DNA of 45,645 nt from positions 1-45,645 of the forward strand of contig JAOBWH010000029.1 in the NCBI GenBank assembly GCA_025463265.1. The letters are read 5' to 3'. The translations under genes and the position numbers were made by a program. Under the pieces are notes generated by a model. The model was not told the origin of the DNA. It did not search any database and was given only the letters and a program-made list of their open reading frames with translations. Positions within the stretch are counted from its first letter, which is position 1. Each line of letters begins with the position of its first letter. Positions 24,344 to 32,301 of the stretch are shown in pieces. Source of the stretch: Ilumatobacteraceae bacterium. GTDB taxonomy: Bacteria > Actinomycetota > Acidimicrobiia > Acidimicrobiales > Iamiaceae.

Positions 24344-25351
24344 TCAGGCGGCGGCGACGTCGGCGGCCGGGGCGGTCTGCTCGGTGGCCTTGCCGTCGTC
24401 CTCGTAGATCCCGCAGGCCTTCCAGATCGCCTTGGCGGCGGGCGACATGAGGCCCAGCTCCCGGCAGAGGCGGCGGAGCTTGGCCACCGACTCCTTGCGG
24501 AGCTGGCGGCCCTGGGCGCTGCGCCGCGCTTCGCGCAGCACGGCCTTGGGCACGCCGTGGTGGCGGTTCAGCTCGGCCGACGGGTCGACCATCAGCGGCG
24601 CCATGATCCACAGCACGAGGGGCGTGCGGATGGCCATCATCTGACGGCGGATCCAGCTCAACCGGGGGACGAGGTCCTTGAGGTAGGTCCGGGCGAAGGC
24701 GATGTGGCGCGCTTCTTCGGTGATGTGGATCTTCATGATCTGCTCGATGAGCGGGTGCGTGGTGCCCTCGCGCAGCTGCCGGCGCTGGAGGTAGTCGACC
24801 GGGTCCTCGCCGCCGAGCACCAGGATGAAGAACTGCTCGGGGAGGAGCCGCTGGAAGACGGGCACGATGATCGTCGCCGTGAACCGCAGCCACAGGGGCA
24901 TGCCCCGGACGGGGAGGCCGCTGCGGTTCACCAGCTCCTGGAACATGAGCGAGTGCTGGGACTCCTCGATGATCTCGTGGTGGAGGTAGCGGTACTCGGG
25001 TGCGCCGTTCGGAAGCCGGAAGGCGTAGGACAGCAGGCCCCGCTGGAGGAGGTTCTCGAACTGCATGCCGACCTTGAAGGCGCAGCAGATGCGGTGCAGG
25101 CCGACCTTCGCCTGCACCTCCGGGGTCTGGCTGCGGTACCACTCGGTCTGGGCGAGCGGATCGAACTCGAAGAGGCCGCAACGGGCGTCGTCCGGACCGA
25201 TCTGCAGCTCCGGGTCGTCCCAGTCGATGTCGAGGTAGGCGTCGGATCGCTTCTCGACCGACTGGCGGTTCAGCCGGGGGATCAGGGTGGGAAGCTTGCG
25301 AGCGGGGCGCTCGGTCGTGGACTCGGTGGGGGGAGTGAGGATCGCCGTCAT
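24344..25351 (-). CDS. AurF-like diiron oxygenase
   Basis: This 335-residue helical protein has two ExxH metal motifs, EIIEESQHS (Glu130, His133) and ITEEARHIAF (Glu213, His216), plus Glu99 in QFENLL. These are the ligands expected in AurF-type diiron N-oxygenases and related ferritin-like desaturases. QTEWY, YRYLHHE and FFILVLGGEDPVDYLQR lie between them. The substrate is unknown; nitro-forming amine oxidation is known only for characterised relatives. ATG 25351 has AGGAG 6 nt upstream. The promoter carries a clear operator (25393-25410), so expression is likely repressed by an unlinked regulator. Confidence 0.82.
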   Translation of the reverse strand: MTAILTPPTESTTERPARKLPTLIPRLNRQSVEKRSDAYLDIDWDDPELQIGPDDARCGLFEFDPLAQTEWYRSQTPEVQAKVGLHRICCAFKVGMQFENLLQRGLLSYAFRLPNGAPEYRYLHHEIIEESQHSLMFQELVNRSGLPVRGMPLWLRFTATIIVPVFQRLLPEQFFILVLGGEDPVDYLQRRQLREGTTHPLIEQIMKIHITEEARHIAFARTYLKDLVPRLSWIRRQMMAIRTPLVLWIMAPLMVDPSAELNRHHGVPKAVLREARRSAQGRQLRKESVAKLRRLCRELGLMSPAAKAIWKACGIYEDDGKATEQTAPAADVAAA

Positions 25352-25381
25352 GGGGTGCTCCTGAGGGAGGCGGACATGCTC

Positions 25382-25411
25382 ATGATTTCATGTGACATCA
25401 AACGATGTCAA
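25382..25411 (-). promoter_or_regulatory. AurF-like gene promoter with operator dyad
   Basis: On the minus strand a perfect TTGACA (25411 to 25406) and AATCAT (25387 to 25382), spaced 18 bases, form the promoter. TGACATC (25393-25399) and GATGTCA (25404-25410) are perfect inverted repeats separated by AAAC. They cover most of the -35 box and the upstream part of the spacer, a typical TetR/GntR-type repression position. Confidence 0.7.
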
Positions 25412-25417
25412 CGTTGC

Positions 25418-25430
25418 ACCTGTCACAGGT
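25418..25430. promoter_or_regulatory. Second small dyad upstream of the AurF-like promoter
   Basis: ACCTG (25418-25422) and CAGGT (25426-25430) flank TCA. It lies just upstream of the -35 box and could be a second regulator site; 5-bp arms are weak evidence. Confidence 0.25.
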
Positions 25431-25453
25431 AGCGGCTGACCTGGGAATCTTCG

Positions 25454-25470
25454 ACCGGGAACCACCCGGT
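25454..25470 (-). terminator. Probable terminator of the SCO1664 operon
   Basis: ACCGGG (25454-25459) and CCCGGT (25465-25470) form a 6-bp stem with a 5-base loop, 18 bases beyond the stop of the last operon gene. Confidence 0.4.
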
Positions 25471-25487
25471 GGGGTGACCCGAGGGGC

Positions 25488-26309
25488 TCAGACCAGCGGC
25501 CAGGGCACCCGCTGCCCGGTGTGGTCCACGGGGAACCGGCCTTCGGCCACGAGCGCCCGCGCCCGGGTCCGCAGCGCGTCGCGCTCGAGGGGATCGAGCA
25601 GGTCGGCGAGCGCCTCGGGCAGCGGGCGCTCGACGAAGGCGCACAGGTCCTCCGCGAGATCGGCTGGCAGCGGCTCCCCGCCGAACTCCCAGATGACCGT
25701 CCTGAGCTTGAACTCGGCGTGGAGGCACAGGCCGTTGTCGATGCCCCACAGGTGGCCGCCGCCGTCGATGAGGACGTGGCCGCCTTTGCGGTCGGTGCTG
25801 TTGGCGACGATGTCGAAGGCGCACATCCGCATCAGCTGGGGATGGTTCGCCTCGTCCTCGACGAGCGTGAAGTGGTGCTGCTCGAAGTCGGCGTCGATGA
25901 ACTGCTGCACGGAGCCGATGCCGAAGGGCCCGCTGCGCTCGACGGTGGGCGGCACCACATCCCACCGGATCGCGCGAGCGAGCTCGTACGCCGCGACCTC
26001 GCGCCGGTAGAGCCCGTCGGGGAAGTCCCAGAGCGGACGCTCGCCCGCATGGGGTTTGTAGATCGCCCGGGCGAGCGCCTCGGACTCCGGGTCGATGGGT
26101 GCGACGCCGTCGTCGTCTCCGTCGCCGCCGTCGTGGTCCTCGTCGGCGGGCAGCCCTCCGTCGGGGCGGCGGCCCGGCTCGTGGACCTCGCACAGGAACG
26201 TGGCGTTCGAGCTCCACGGCATCCGGCCCTCGATGACGAGGTCGCCGGTGCGGAGCAGCTCGTCGGGGTCCGCCGGATGGGCCCGGTCAGTTGAGCCGGG
26301 GGCAGGCAT
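25488..26309 (-). CDS. SCO1664-family protein with PI4-kinase-like motifs
   Basis: This 273-residue protein is the third gene of a conserved actinobacterial module. Kinase-like landmarks are visible: a lysine in AIYKPHAGERPLWDFPDG (Lys85), REVAAYELARAI, an active-site-like DIVANSTDRKGGHVLID (Asp166, Asn170, Asp173) and WGIDNGLCLH (Asp191). The last parallels the AIDNGLAF segment of type II phosphatidylinositol 4-kinases. An acidic low-complexity insert occupies about 44-70. No substrate is known. The 23-base overlap with the DUF3090 gene suggests coupling; the conserved N-terminal DELLRTGDLVIEGRM block supports the long start. Confidence 0.8.
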   Translation of the reverse strand: MPAPGSTDRAHPADPDELLRTGDLVIEGRMPWSSNATFLCEVHEPGRRPDGGLPADEDHDGGDGDDDGVAPIDPESEALARAIYKPHAGERPLWDFPDGLYRREVAAYELARAIRWDVVPPTVERSGPFGIGSVQQFIDADFEQHHFTLVEDEANHPQLMRMCAFDIVANSTDRKGGHVLIDGGGHLWGIDNGLCLHAEFKLRTVIWEFGGEPLPADLAEDLCAFVERPLPEALADLLDPLERDALRTRARALVAEGRFPVDHTGQRVPWPLV

Positions 26310-26784
26310 GGCCGCTCGGGTCGATGGGGGCGTCGCAGAGCCGGCAGATCGGACGGCTCGTGGCGAGCAGCGCCTCCACCTGGGCGACGTACGCCTGCAC
26401 CTGCTGCGGCGAGATGCGCAACCGGACCTGGGCCGGCTCTGCGGTCAGCTCGCCCTCGTCGTCGGGCTCCACCATCTCCTCGAACATGACGAGCAGGCGC
26501 CGCTCGTCCCGGTCGACGCCGAGGCTGATGGAGCCGACCGGCCAGAGGAGCTCGGTGGGCGGAAGGGCCTCGGCGGCGGACGCGGCCGCGGCGGCGTCGT
26601 GCGGAAGGTCGTCGAGCAGGCGTTCGAGGTGCTCGGCCAGCGCCTGCGCCTGCTGCTTCTCGCACTTCACCGCGACCTCGACCCCGTCCGCGAACACCTG
26701 GAAGTAGAACACCCGACGCCCCGGCTCCCCGATGGCCCCGACGGTGAAGCGCCCGACGTCGCGCAGATCGTGCGACTCGCTCAC
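26287..26784 (-). CDS. DUF3090 family protein with C-terminal zinc-knuckle motif
   Basis: This 165-residue protein starts at GTG 26784, overlapping the TGA of the phosphomutase gene. A beta-rich N-terminus (RFTVGAIGEPGRRVFYFQV) precedes a long helix, a strand pair (SISLGVDRDERRLLVMFEEM) and the C-terminal ICRLCDAPIDPSGHACPRLN, where Cys147, Cys150, His159 and Cys161 could bind zinc. DUF3090 is known as the middle partner of a three-gene actinobacterial system of unknown function. The preserved gene order and overlapping starts suggest a complex or one pathway. Confidence 0.85.
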   Translation of the reverse strand: MSESHDLRDVGRFTVGAIGEPGRRVFYFQVFADGVEVAVKCEKQQAQALAEHLERLLDDLPHDAAAAASAAEALPPTELLWPVGSISLGVDRDERRLLVMFEEMVEPDDEGELTAEPAQVRLRISPQQVQAYVAQVEALLATSRPICRLCDAPIDPSGHACPRLN

Positions 26785-27443
26785 GACGGGACCAGGACCT
26801 TCAGGTCGTCGCCGGTGGAGTTCACGGCGAGCACGATCGGCGGACCGGCCGAGATCAGGATCGCCGACACCGAGCAGGGGGAGATCACGATGCGCTGGAA
26901 CAGGTCGAGGTGGGTGCCGAGGGCGTGGGCCACCGCCGCCTTGATCGGGTCTGCGTGCGACACCGCCACCACCGTCTCACCCCGGTGCGCAGCGGCGAGG
27001 CGATCGAGCGCGGAGGTCATCCGGGTCTGCATCTCGGTGAACGACTCCCCGCCCGGGAAGCGGAAGCCGCTCGGGTGGCGCTGCACCGCGTCCCACTCGG
27101 CCTTCTTGCGCAGGTCGGACAACTTGGCGCCGGTCCACTCGCCGAACTCGCACTCGAGCAGGCCGCGATCGGTCTTGACCTTGAGCCCGAGCGCCTTGGC
27201 GATGGGCGCTGCGGTCTCCCGCGTCCGCTCCAGCGGTGAGGCGTAGACCGCGGAGACGTTGCGGAGCCCGGCGATGCGGGCGGCCACCGCACCAGCCTGG
27301 GCCCGGCCCGTCTCCGCCAGGTGGAGGCCCTTGGCCCGTCCCGGGAGCGTGGCGCCGGTGGTGGGCGTCTGGCCGTGGCGCACCAGCAGGAGCAGCGTGG
27401 CGGCGGGCGGGGCGGGGGGCTTGGAGCGAGCGGTGGCAGCCAT
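26781..27443 (-). CDS. MSMEG_4193-family phosphomutase-like histidine phosphatase
   Basis: This 220-residue protein has LLLVRHGQTPTTG with the catalytic His23, GRAKGLHLAETGRAQA, YASPLERTRETA (Arg73), LLECEFGEWTGAKL (Glu97) and the second histidine in VAVSHADPIK (His163). These are the standard histidine phosphatase residues, and the KGLHLAETGRAQA and ECEFGEW versions fit the MSMEG_4193 branch. It heads the three-gene module. ATG 27443 is preferred: TAGCGT (27459 to 27454) is a likely -10, and GTG 27455 would overlap it. Confidence 0.85.
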   Translation of the reverse strand: MAATARSKPPAPPAATLLLLVRHGQTPTTGATLPGRAKGLHLAETGRAQAGAVAARIAGLRNVSAVYASPLERTRETAAPIAKALGLKVKTDRGLLECEFGEWTGAKLSDLRKKAEWDAVQRHPSGFRFPGGESFTEMQTRMTSALDRLAAAHRGETVVAVSHADPIKAAVAHALGTHLDLFQRIVISPCSVSAILISAGPPIVLAVNSTGDDLKVLVPS

Positions 27444-27453
27444 CGGTCGGCTC

Positions 27454-27481
27454 ACGCTATCGGCTGACCTGCGGGTACCGT
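27454..27481. promoter_or_regulatory. Divergent -10 hexamers for the phosphomutase and udgB genes
   Basis: TAGCGT on the minus strand (27459 to 27454) lies 10 nt before ATG 27443. TACCGT on the plus strand (27476-27481) lies 7 nt before GTG 27489. Neither start has a Shine-Dalgarno sequence, so both transcripts are probably leaderless or nearly so. Confidence 0.5.
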
Positions 27482-27488
27482 CGCCGCC

Positions 27489-28154
27489 GTGGACAGCCTC
27501 GAGCAGGTGTGCGGTGACGTGGTCTCGTGCTGCGCCTGCCCTCGCCTGGTGGCCTGGCGGGAGGAGGTCGGCCGCGTGAAGCGGGCGGCCTTCCGGGACC
27601 AGGAGTACTGGGCCCGGCCGGTTCCCGGGTTCGGCGATCCGGCCGCAGGGCTCGTGGTGGTCGGCCTGGCCCCGGCTGCGCACGGGGCGAACCGGACCGG
27701 CCGCATGTTCACCGGTGACCGCTCCGGGGACTTCCTCTACGCCGCGCTCCACCGAGCGGGGTTCGCCAACCAGCCCCACAGCGTGAGCATCGACGACGGC
27801 CTCGTGCTGGACGGTGCCTGGATCACGGCGCCCGTGCGGTGCGCGCCGCCGGCCAACAAGCCCACGATCGAGGAGCGCGACACCTGCCGGCCGTTCCTCG
27901 AGCGCGAGCTGGCGCTCCTCCCGCAGGCGACGGTGTTCCTGGTGCTGGGCCAGTTCGGGTACCAGGGGCTGGCCCGGTTCCTGGGCCTGCGGCCCCGGCC
28001 GCCGTTCGGCCACGGGGTCGAGGTGCCGCTCGACGACGGCCGCACCATCTTGTGCAGCTACCACGTGAGCCAGCAGAACACCTTCACGGGGAAGCTCACC
28101 CCCGAGATGCTCGACGCCGTCCTCGAGCGGGCGAACGAGCTGCTCGGCCGCTGA
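27489..28154 (+). CDS. udgB: Family 5 uracil-DNA glycosylase (UdgB type, Fe-S)
   Basis: This 221-residue repair glycosylase has motif A, GLAPAAHGANRTGRMFTGD (59-77), with the GLAPA form typical of family 5, and a second motif CSYHVSQQNTFTG. Cysteines are arranged as Cys14-x2-Cys17 ... Cys118-x14-Cys133, the Fe-S pattern of family 4/5 enzymes. It removes uracil and other damaged bases in GC-rich organisms, where cytosine deamination is a heavy load. GTG 27489 is 7 nt after TACCGT. No LexA box is seen here. Confidence 0.92.
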   Translation: MDSLEQVCGDVVSCCACPRLVAWREEVGRVKRAAFRDQEYWARPVPGFGDPAAGLVVVGLAPAAHGANRTGRMFTGDRSGDFLYAALHRAGFANQPHSVSIDDGLVLDGAWITAPVRCAPPANKPTIEERDTCRPFLERELALLPQATVFLVLGQFGYQGLARFLGLRPRPPFGHGVEVPLDDGRTILCSYHVSQQNTFTGKLTPEMLDAVLERANELLGR

Positions 28155-28204
28155 TCGGCTGCGCGCCATCGTGGAGATCCAGCAGACACGAGGGTCTCTC
28201 CGAC

Positions 28205-28220
28205 GGCCGCTGCGGCGGCC
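28205..28220 (+). terminator. Short hairpin after udgB
   Basis: GGCCGC (28205-28210) and GCGGCC (28215-28220) flank TGCG, 50 bases past the udgB stop and before the metG promoter. Stem is short; weak terminator candidate. Confidence 0.35.
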
Positions 28221-28251
28221 AACGCCCGACGGGGCGCAGGGGGCGCCTCGC

Positions 28252-28257
28252 TAGGGT
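28252..28257 (+). promoter_or_regulatory. -10 hexamer of a probable leaderless metG transcript
   Basis: TAGGGT lies 6 nt before GTG 28264, with no Shine-Dalgarno sequence. Confidence 0.45.
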
Positions 28258-28263
28258 GATCCG

Positions 28264-29796
28264 GTGCCCGGCCGCTACTTCTTGACCACCCCGATCTACT
28301 ACGTGAACGACGTGCCCCACATCGGCCACGCCTACACGACGGTCACCGCCGATGCGCTGGCGCGCTGGCACCGGCTGCTCGGCGATGACGTCTACTTCCT
28401 CACCGGCACCGACGAGCACGGCCTCAAGATCGCCCGGGCCGCAGAGGCCAACGGCATCACCCCGCAGGAGCAGGCCGACCGCACGTCGGCCCGCTTCAAG
28501 GAGACCTGGGACCTGCTCGACATCGCGCCGGACCGCTTCATCCGCACCACGGACCCGGACCACTACGAAGCGGTCCAGGCGTTCCTCCAGAAGATCCACG
28601 ACAACGGGCACCTCTACAAGGCCGAGTACGCCGGCTGGTACTGCGTGGCCTGCGAGGCGTACTACGAGGAGGAGGACCTCCTCCCCAACGACGAGGGCGG
28701 CAACGGCCTGGACCCGGTCCACAAGCGGCCCGTCGAGTGGTTCGAGGAGGAGAACTGGTTCTTCGCGCTGGAGTCGTTCACCCAGCCGCTCCTCGACTGG
28801 TACGAGGCCCACCCCGACGCCGTGTCGCCCAGCGGCAAGCGCAACGAGGCGCTCGGCATCATCAAGCACGGGCTCAAGGACATCTCGATCACGCGGACCT
28901 CCATCGACTGGGGCGTGCCGGTCCCGTGGGATCCGGGCCACGTCTTCTACGTCTGGTACGACGCCCTCATCAACTACGCCACGGCGGTCGGCTACGGCTC
29001 GGACCCGGAGCGCTTCTCCGCCTGGTGGCCCCACGCCCACCACCTCCTGGCCAAGGACATCATCCGGTTCCACGCGGTGTACTGGCCGGCGATGCTCATG
29101 GCGGCGGGTGAGGCGCCCCCGGCGCACCTCGACATCCACGGCTACCTGACGGTGGGCGGCGAGAAGATGAGCAAGACGAGCCTCAACCAGATCTTCCCGA
29201 AGGACCTGGTCGACGACTTCGGCGTCGACGGGTTCCGCTACCACTTCCTGCGCGACAACTCGTTCGGCCCCGACGGGGACTTCAGCTACGAGGGGATGGT
29301 CGCCCGCTACAACGCGGATCTGGCCAACAACTTCGGCAACCTGCTCAGCCGGGTGGCCACCGTGGTGGCCAAGAAGTGCGACGGCATCGGTCCGGCGCCG
29401 CGCCCCGACAGCCCGCTGGCACCGATCGCCGAGGAGGCGTACCGGGACGCGGCCGCGGCGTGGGAGGCGGTCCAGCCGTCGGTCGCCCTCGACGCCACAT
29501 GGCGCCTCATCCGCGAGGCGAACGCCCTGCTGGAACAGGCCGAGCCGTGGAAGGCCGATCCGGGTCCGGAGGTCGACGGGGTCCTGGGCGACGCGCTCGA
29601 GGTCCTGCGCCTCGTGTGCATCCTGGCCAGCCCGGCCCTCACCACCTCGGCCGAGCAGGCCTGGCGCCGCATCGGGCTGGACGGCTCGCCTGCGGACCAG
29701 CGCCTTCCCGACGCGGCGGTGTGGGGCGGCTATCCCGGCGGTCTCGCCGTCGAGAAGGGTGAACCGCTGTTCCCCCGGTTCAAGCCGGCCTCGTGA
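28264..29796 (+). CDS. metG: Methionine--tRNA ligase
   Basis: This 510-residue class I synthetase has the HIGH motif at 19-22 (VPHIGHAYT), KMSKT at 301-305 and the anticodon-binding C-terminus ending VEKGEPLFPRFKPAS. The connective peptide has one CxxC (YCVAC, Cys127 and Cys130) but the matching second cysteine pair is missing (LLPNDEGG...KRPVEWF), as in MetRS forms with a reduced zinc knuckle. No C-terminal tRNA-binding domain is present. It charges tRNA-Met. It starts the metG-tatD-rsmA-ispE run known from other actinobacteria. Confidence 0.96.
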   Translation: MPGRYFLTTPIYYVNDVPHIGHAYTTVTADALARWHRLLGDDVYFLTGTDEHGLKIARAAEANGITPQEQADRTSARFKETWDLLDIAPDRFIRTTDPDHYEAVQAFLQKIHDNGHLYKAEYAGWYCVACEAYYEEEDLLPNDEGGNGLDPVHKRPVEWFEEENWFFALESFTQPLLDWYEAHPDAVSPSGKRNEALGIIKHGLKDISITRTSIDWGVPVPWDPGHVFYVWYDALINYATAVGYGSDPERFSAWWPHAHHLLAKDIIRFHAVYWPAMLMAAGEAPPAHLDIHGYLTVGGEKMSKTSLNQIFPKDLVDDFGVDGFRYHFLRDNSFGPDGDFSYEGMVARYNADLANNFGNLLSRVATVVAKKCDGIGPAPRPDSPLAPIAEEAYRDAAAAWEAVQPSVALDATWRLIREANALLEQAEPWKADPGPEVDGVLGDALEVLRLVCILASPALTTSAEQAWRRIGLDGSPADQRLPDAAVWGGYPGGLAVEKGEPLFPRFKPAS

Positions 29797-29940
29797 TCCC
29801 GCCGGACCAGTGCCGGAGGCCGACCGGCGCCGAGATGGCCCTGGGACCACCCCGGCGCACCGGGATCGCCGCGCTCGGGGCAGTGTCCCCTGCGCACCCC
29901 AGTGGTAAACGCCCGTGTTCGACAATGGGCCGGTCGGCCC

Positions 29941-30726
29941 ATGTCTGACCCGGTCCGCTGGACGGACAACCACTGCCACCTGCACTTCCGCGACGCAGAC
30001 GCCGCCTCGGTGACCCACGCCATCGCCGCGGGGCGCGACGCCGGCGTGGAGCGCTTCATTACGGTCGGCTGCGACGTGGCCGACTCCGAGGCCGCCATCG
30101 CCGTCGCCCGGGCGCACGACGGCGTGTGGGCCACCGCCGGGGTGCACCCCCACGAGGCCGAGCGGGGGATCGACGGGCTGGAGGCGCTCCTGGCCGAGCC
30201 GGGCGTGGTCGCCGTCGGCGAGTGCGGCCTCGACTACCACTACGACCACTCGCTCCGACCGGTCCAGCGGGACGTGTTCGCCGCCCAGATCGCCCTCGCC
30301 GAGGCGCACGGGCTGGCGCTGGTGATCCACGCCCGTTCCGCGTGGGAGGACACGTTCGACGTCCTCGCCGCCGAGGGCGTGCCCGCCCGCACGGTGTTCC
30401 ACTGCTTCACGGGCGGGGCGGACGAGGCCAAGCGGTGCTTGGACCTGGGCGCGCACCTGTCCATCAGCGGCATCGTCACCTTCAAGACCGCCCAGGACGT
30501 CCGCGACGCCGTCGCCATCTGCCCCCCGGACCGGCTGCTCGTGGAGACCGACACGCCCTACCTGGCGCCCGTGCCGCACCGGGGCGAGACCAACCGGCCG
30601 GCGCTCGTACCGCTCGTCGGGGCTGCGGTCGCCGCGGTCCAGGGCCGGACGGTGGCCGAGGTGGCGGCATCGAGCTGGGATGCGGCCACCCACCTGTACC
30701 GCCTTCCGAACCCGAACGAGCTGTGA
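29941..30726 (+). CDS. tatD: TatD-family metal-dependent hydrolase/DNase
   Basis: This 261-residue TIM barrel starts MSDPVRWTDNHCHLHF (metal HxH). Further metal and catalytic blocks are GVHPHEAE, VGECGLDYHYDHS, LVIHARSAWEDTFD, FHCFTGG and VETDTPYLAP. The family includes 3'-5' DNases and is widely conserved. I chose ATG 29941; an upstream open frame lacks TatD similarity. GACAAT 14 nt before the start could be a -10. Its stop overlaps the rsmA GTG (GTGA). Confidence 0.93.
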   Translation: MSDPVRWTDNHCHLHFRDADAASVTHAIAAGRDAGVERFITVGCDVADSEAAIAVARAHDGVWATAGVHPHEAERGIDGLEALLAEPGVVAVGECGLDYHYDHSLRPVQRDVFAAQIALAEAHGLALVIHARSAWEDTFDVLAAEGVPARTVFHCFTGGADEAKRCLDLGAHLSISGIVTFKTAQDVRDAVAICPPDRLLVETDTPYLAPVPHRGETNRPALVPLVGAAVAAVQGRTVAEVAASSWDAATHLYRLPNPNEL

Positions 30727-31541
30727 CCCACACGCGCACGCAGATCAACGCGCTGCTGGCGTCTCACGACCTCGGGCCCAGCCGGGCGCTCGGCCAGAAC
30801 TTCGTCGCCGATCCCAACACGGTGCGGAGGATCGCCCGGCTCGCCGGGGTGGGCCCGGGCACGCCGGTGGTGGAGATCGGCGCCGGTCTGGGCTCGCTCA
30901 CCCTCGCCCTGGCCGAGACCGGGGCCCCCGTGACCGCCGTCGAGATCGACCGGCACCTCCGGCCGATCCTCGAGGAGGTCGTCGCCGGGCTCGACGTCAC
31001 GGTGGTGGCGGGCGACGCGATGGCGCTCGATTGGGGCGAGCTGCTGGCCGGACACGAGCGGTGGGTCTTGGTGGCGAACCTGCCCTACAACGTGGCCACC
31101 CCGCTGGTGCTCGACCTGCTCGCCGGCGTGCCCGCCATCGCCCGCATGCTGGTGATGGTCCAGCTCGAGGCGGGGGAGCGGCTGGTGGCCGGGCCGGGCT
31201 CGGGGGCCTACGGGATCCCGTCGGTCAAGGTCGCCCTGCGCGCCGAAGCACGCCTCGTCGGCAAGGTCAGCCCCGAGGTGTTCGTCCCGAAGCCGCGGGT
31301 GGACTCCGCCCTCGTCGAGATCGTGCGCCGGCCCGAGCTGGCGACCGATGCCGACCCGGACCAGCTGGTGGCGCTGGTCGAGCGGGCGTTCAACCAGCGC
31401 CGCAAGATGCTCCGCCGCTCCCTGTCCGAGCTGGTCACCCCCGAGCAGTTCGAGTCCGCCGGCATCGACCCGCAGGACCGCCCCGAGCGCCTGTCGGTCC
31501 AGGACTGGGGCCGGCTGACCCGTGCGGTCCACCCGTCGTAG
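30723..31541 (+). CDS. rsmA: 16S rRNA (adenine-N6,N6)-dimethyltransferase
   Basis: This 272-residue SAM methyltransferase starts at GTG 30723. It has SRALGQNFVADPNTVRRIA (family start), VVEIGAGLGSLTLAL (SAM loop), AVEIDRHL, VANLPYNVATPL (catalytic NLPY), VFVPKPRVDSALVEI and FNQRRKMLRRSL. RsmA/KsgA dimethylates two adjacent adenines in helix 45 of 16S rRNA late in small-subunit assembly. In mycobacteria rpfB sits between tatD and ksgA; here the genes overlap directly, so rpfB is absent. Confidence 0.95.
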   Translation: MTHTRTQINALLASHDLGPSRALGQNFVADPNTVRRIARLAGVGPGTPVVEIGAGLGSLTLALAETGAPVTAVEIDRHLRPILEEVVAGLDVTVVAGDAMALDWGELLAGHERWVLVANLPYNVATPLVLDLLAGVPAIARMLVMVQLEAGERLVAGPGSGAYGIPSVKVALRAEARLVGKVSPEVFVPKPRVDSALVEIVRRPELATDADPDQLVALVERAFNQRRKMLRRSLSELVTPEQFESAGIDPQDRPERLSVQDWGRLTRAVHPS

Positions 31542-31554
31542 CCTCCGCCCGGTG

Positions 31555-32289
31555 ATGGACGCCGTCGTGATCGCTCCCGCCAAGCTCACCGTCTCGCTGC
31601 GCATCACCGGCGTCCGCGACGACGGCTACCACCTGATCGACGCCGAGATGGTGTCGATCGACCTGGCCGACGAGCTGCGCTTCACCGAGGGCGATGGCCT
31701 CGACGTGATCGGCGCCAGCGGACTGGCCGTCCCGGCCGACGACGACAACCTGGTCCGGCGGGCCCTGCGCCTGGTGGAGCGCACCGCGCACGTCACCCTC
31801 ACCAAGCAGATCCCGGCGGGCGCCGGGCTCGGTGGCGGCTCGGCCGATGCAGCCGCAGTCCTGCGCTGGGCCGCGTTCGACGACCCGGAGCGGGCCGCCG
31901 CACTGGGAGCCGACGTCCCGTTCTGCGTTCGAGGCGGCCGGGCTCGCGTGACCGGGATCGGCGAAGTCCTCGAACCGCTTCCGCACGTCGCCCGCACGTT
32001 CACGCTGGTCACCCCGCCCTTCGGCTGCTCGACCCCGGCCGTGTACCGGGCGTGGGACGACCTCGGTGGACCCCGAGCCGATGGGCCCAACGACCTGGAG
32101 GCCGCCGCCCTGGTGGTGGCGCCGGAACTGGCGGTCTGGCGCGACCGCCTCGCCGACGCGACGGGTCGGGTGCCGGTGCTGGCGGGCTCGGGGAGCACCT
32201 GGTTCGTCGACGGCGGGTTCCCCGACGCAGGCCGGGTCGTGCACACGCTGCCGGCGGCGGGTTTGGCGGGGCCGGTGGCCTCGCCCTAG
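31555..32289 (+). CDS. ispE: 4-diphosphocytidyl-2-C-methyl-D-erythritol kinase
   Basis: This GHMP kinase of the MEP isoprenoid pathway phosphorylates CDP-ME. It has VIAPAKLTVSLRITGVRDDGYH, DNLVRRALRL, the ATP loop IPAGAGLGGGSADAAAVLRW and VTPPFGCSTPAVYRAWD. At 244 residues it is short for IspE (usually about 280-310), mainly in the C-terminal half. ATG 31555 is preceded in frame by GTG 31552, which is 7 nt after TAGCCT (31539-31544) and may be the real leaderless start. That hexamer uses the rsmA TAG stop. Confidence 0.9.
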   Translation: MDAVVIAPAKLTVSLRITGVRDDGYHLIDAEMVSIDLADELRFTEGDGLDVIGASGLAVPADDDNLVRRALRLVERTAHVTLTKQIPAGAGLGGGSADAAAVLRWAAFDDPERAAALGADVPFCVRGGRARVTGIGEVLEPLPHVARTFTLVTPPFGCSTPAVYRAWDDLGGPRADGPNDLEAAALVVAPELAVWRDRLADATGRVPVLAGSGSTWFVDGGFPDAGRVVHTLPAAGLAGPVASP

Positions 32290-32301
32290 GTTGGCCTCAC
32301 C

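Noticed and set aside
28096-30693. 865-codon minus-strand open frame
   Set aside because: Shadow of metG and tatD; no recognisable domain.
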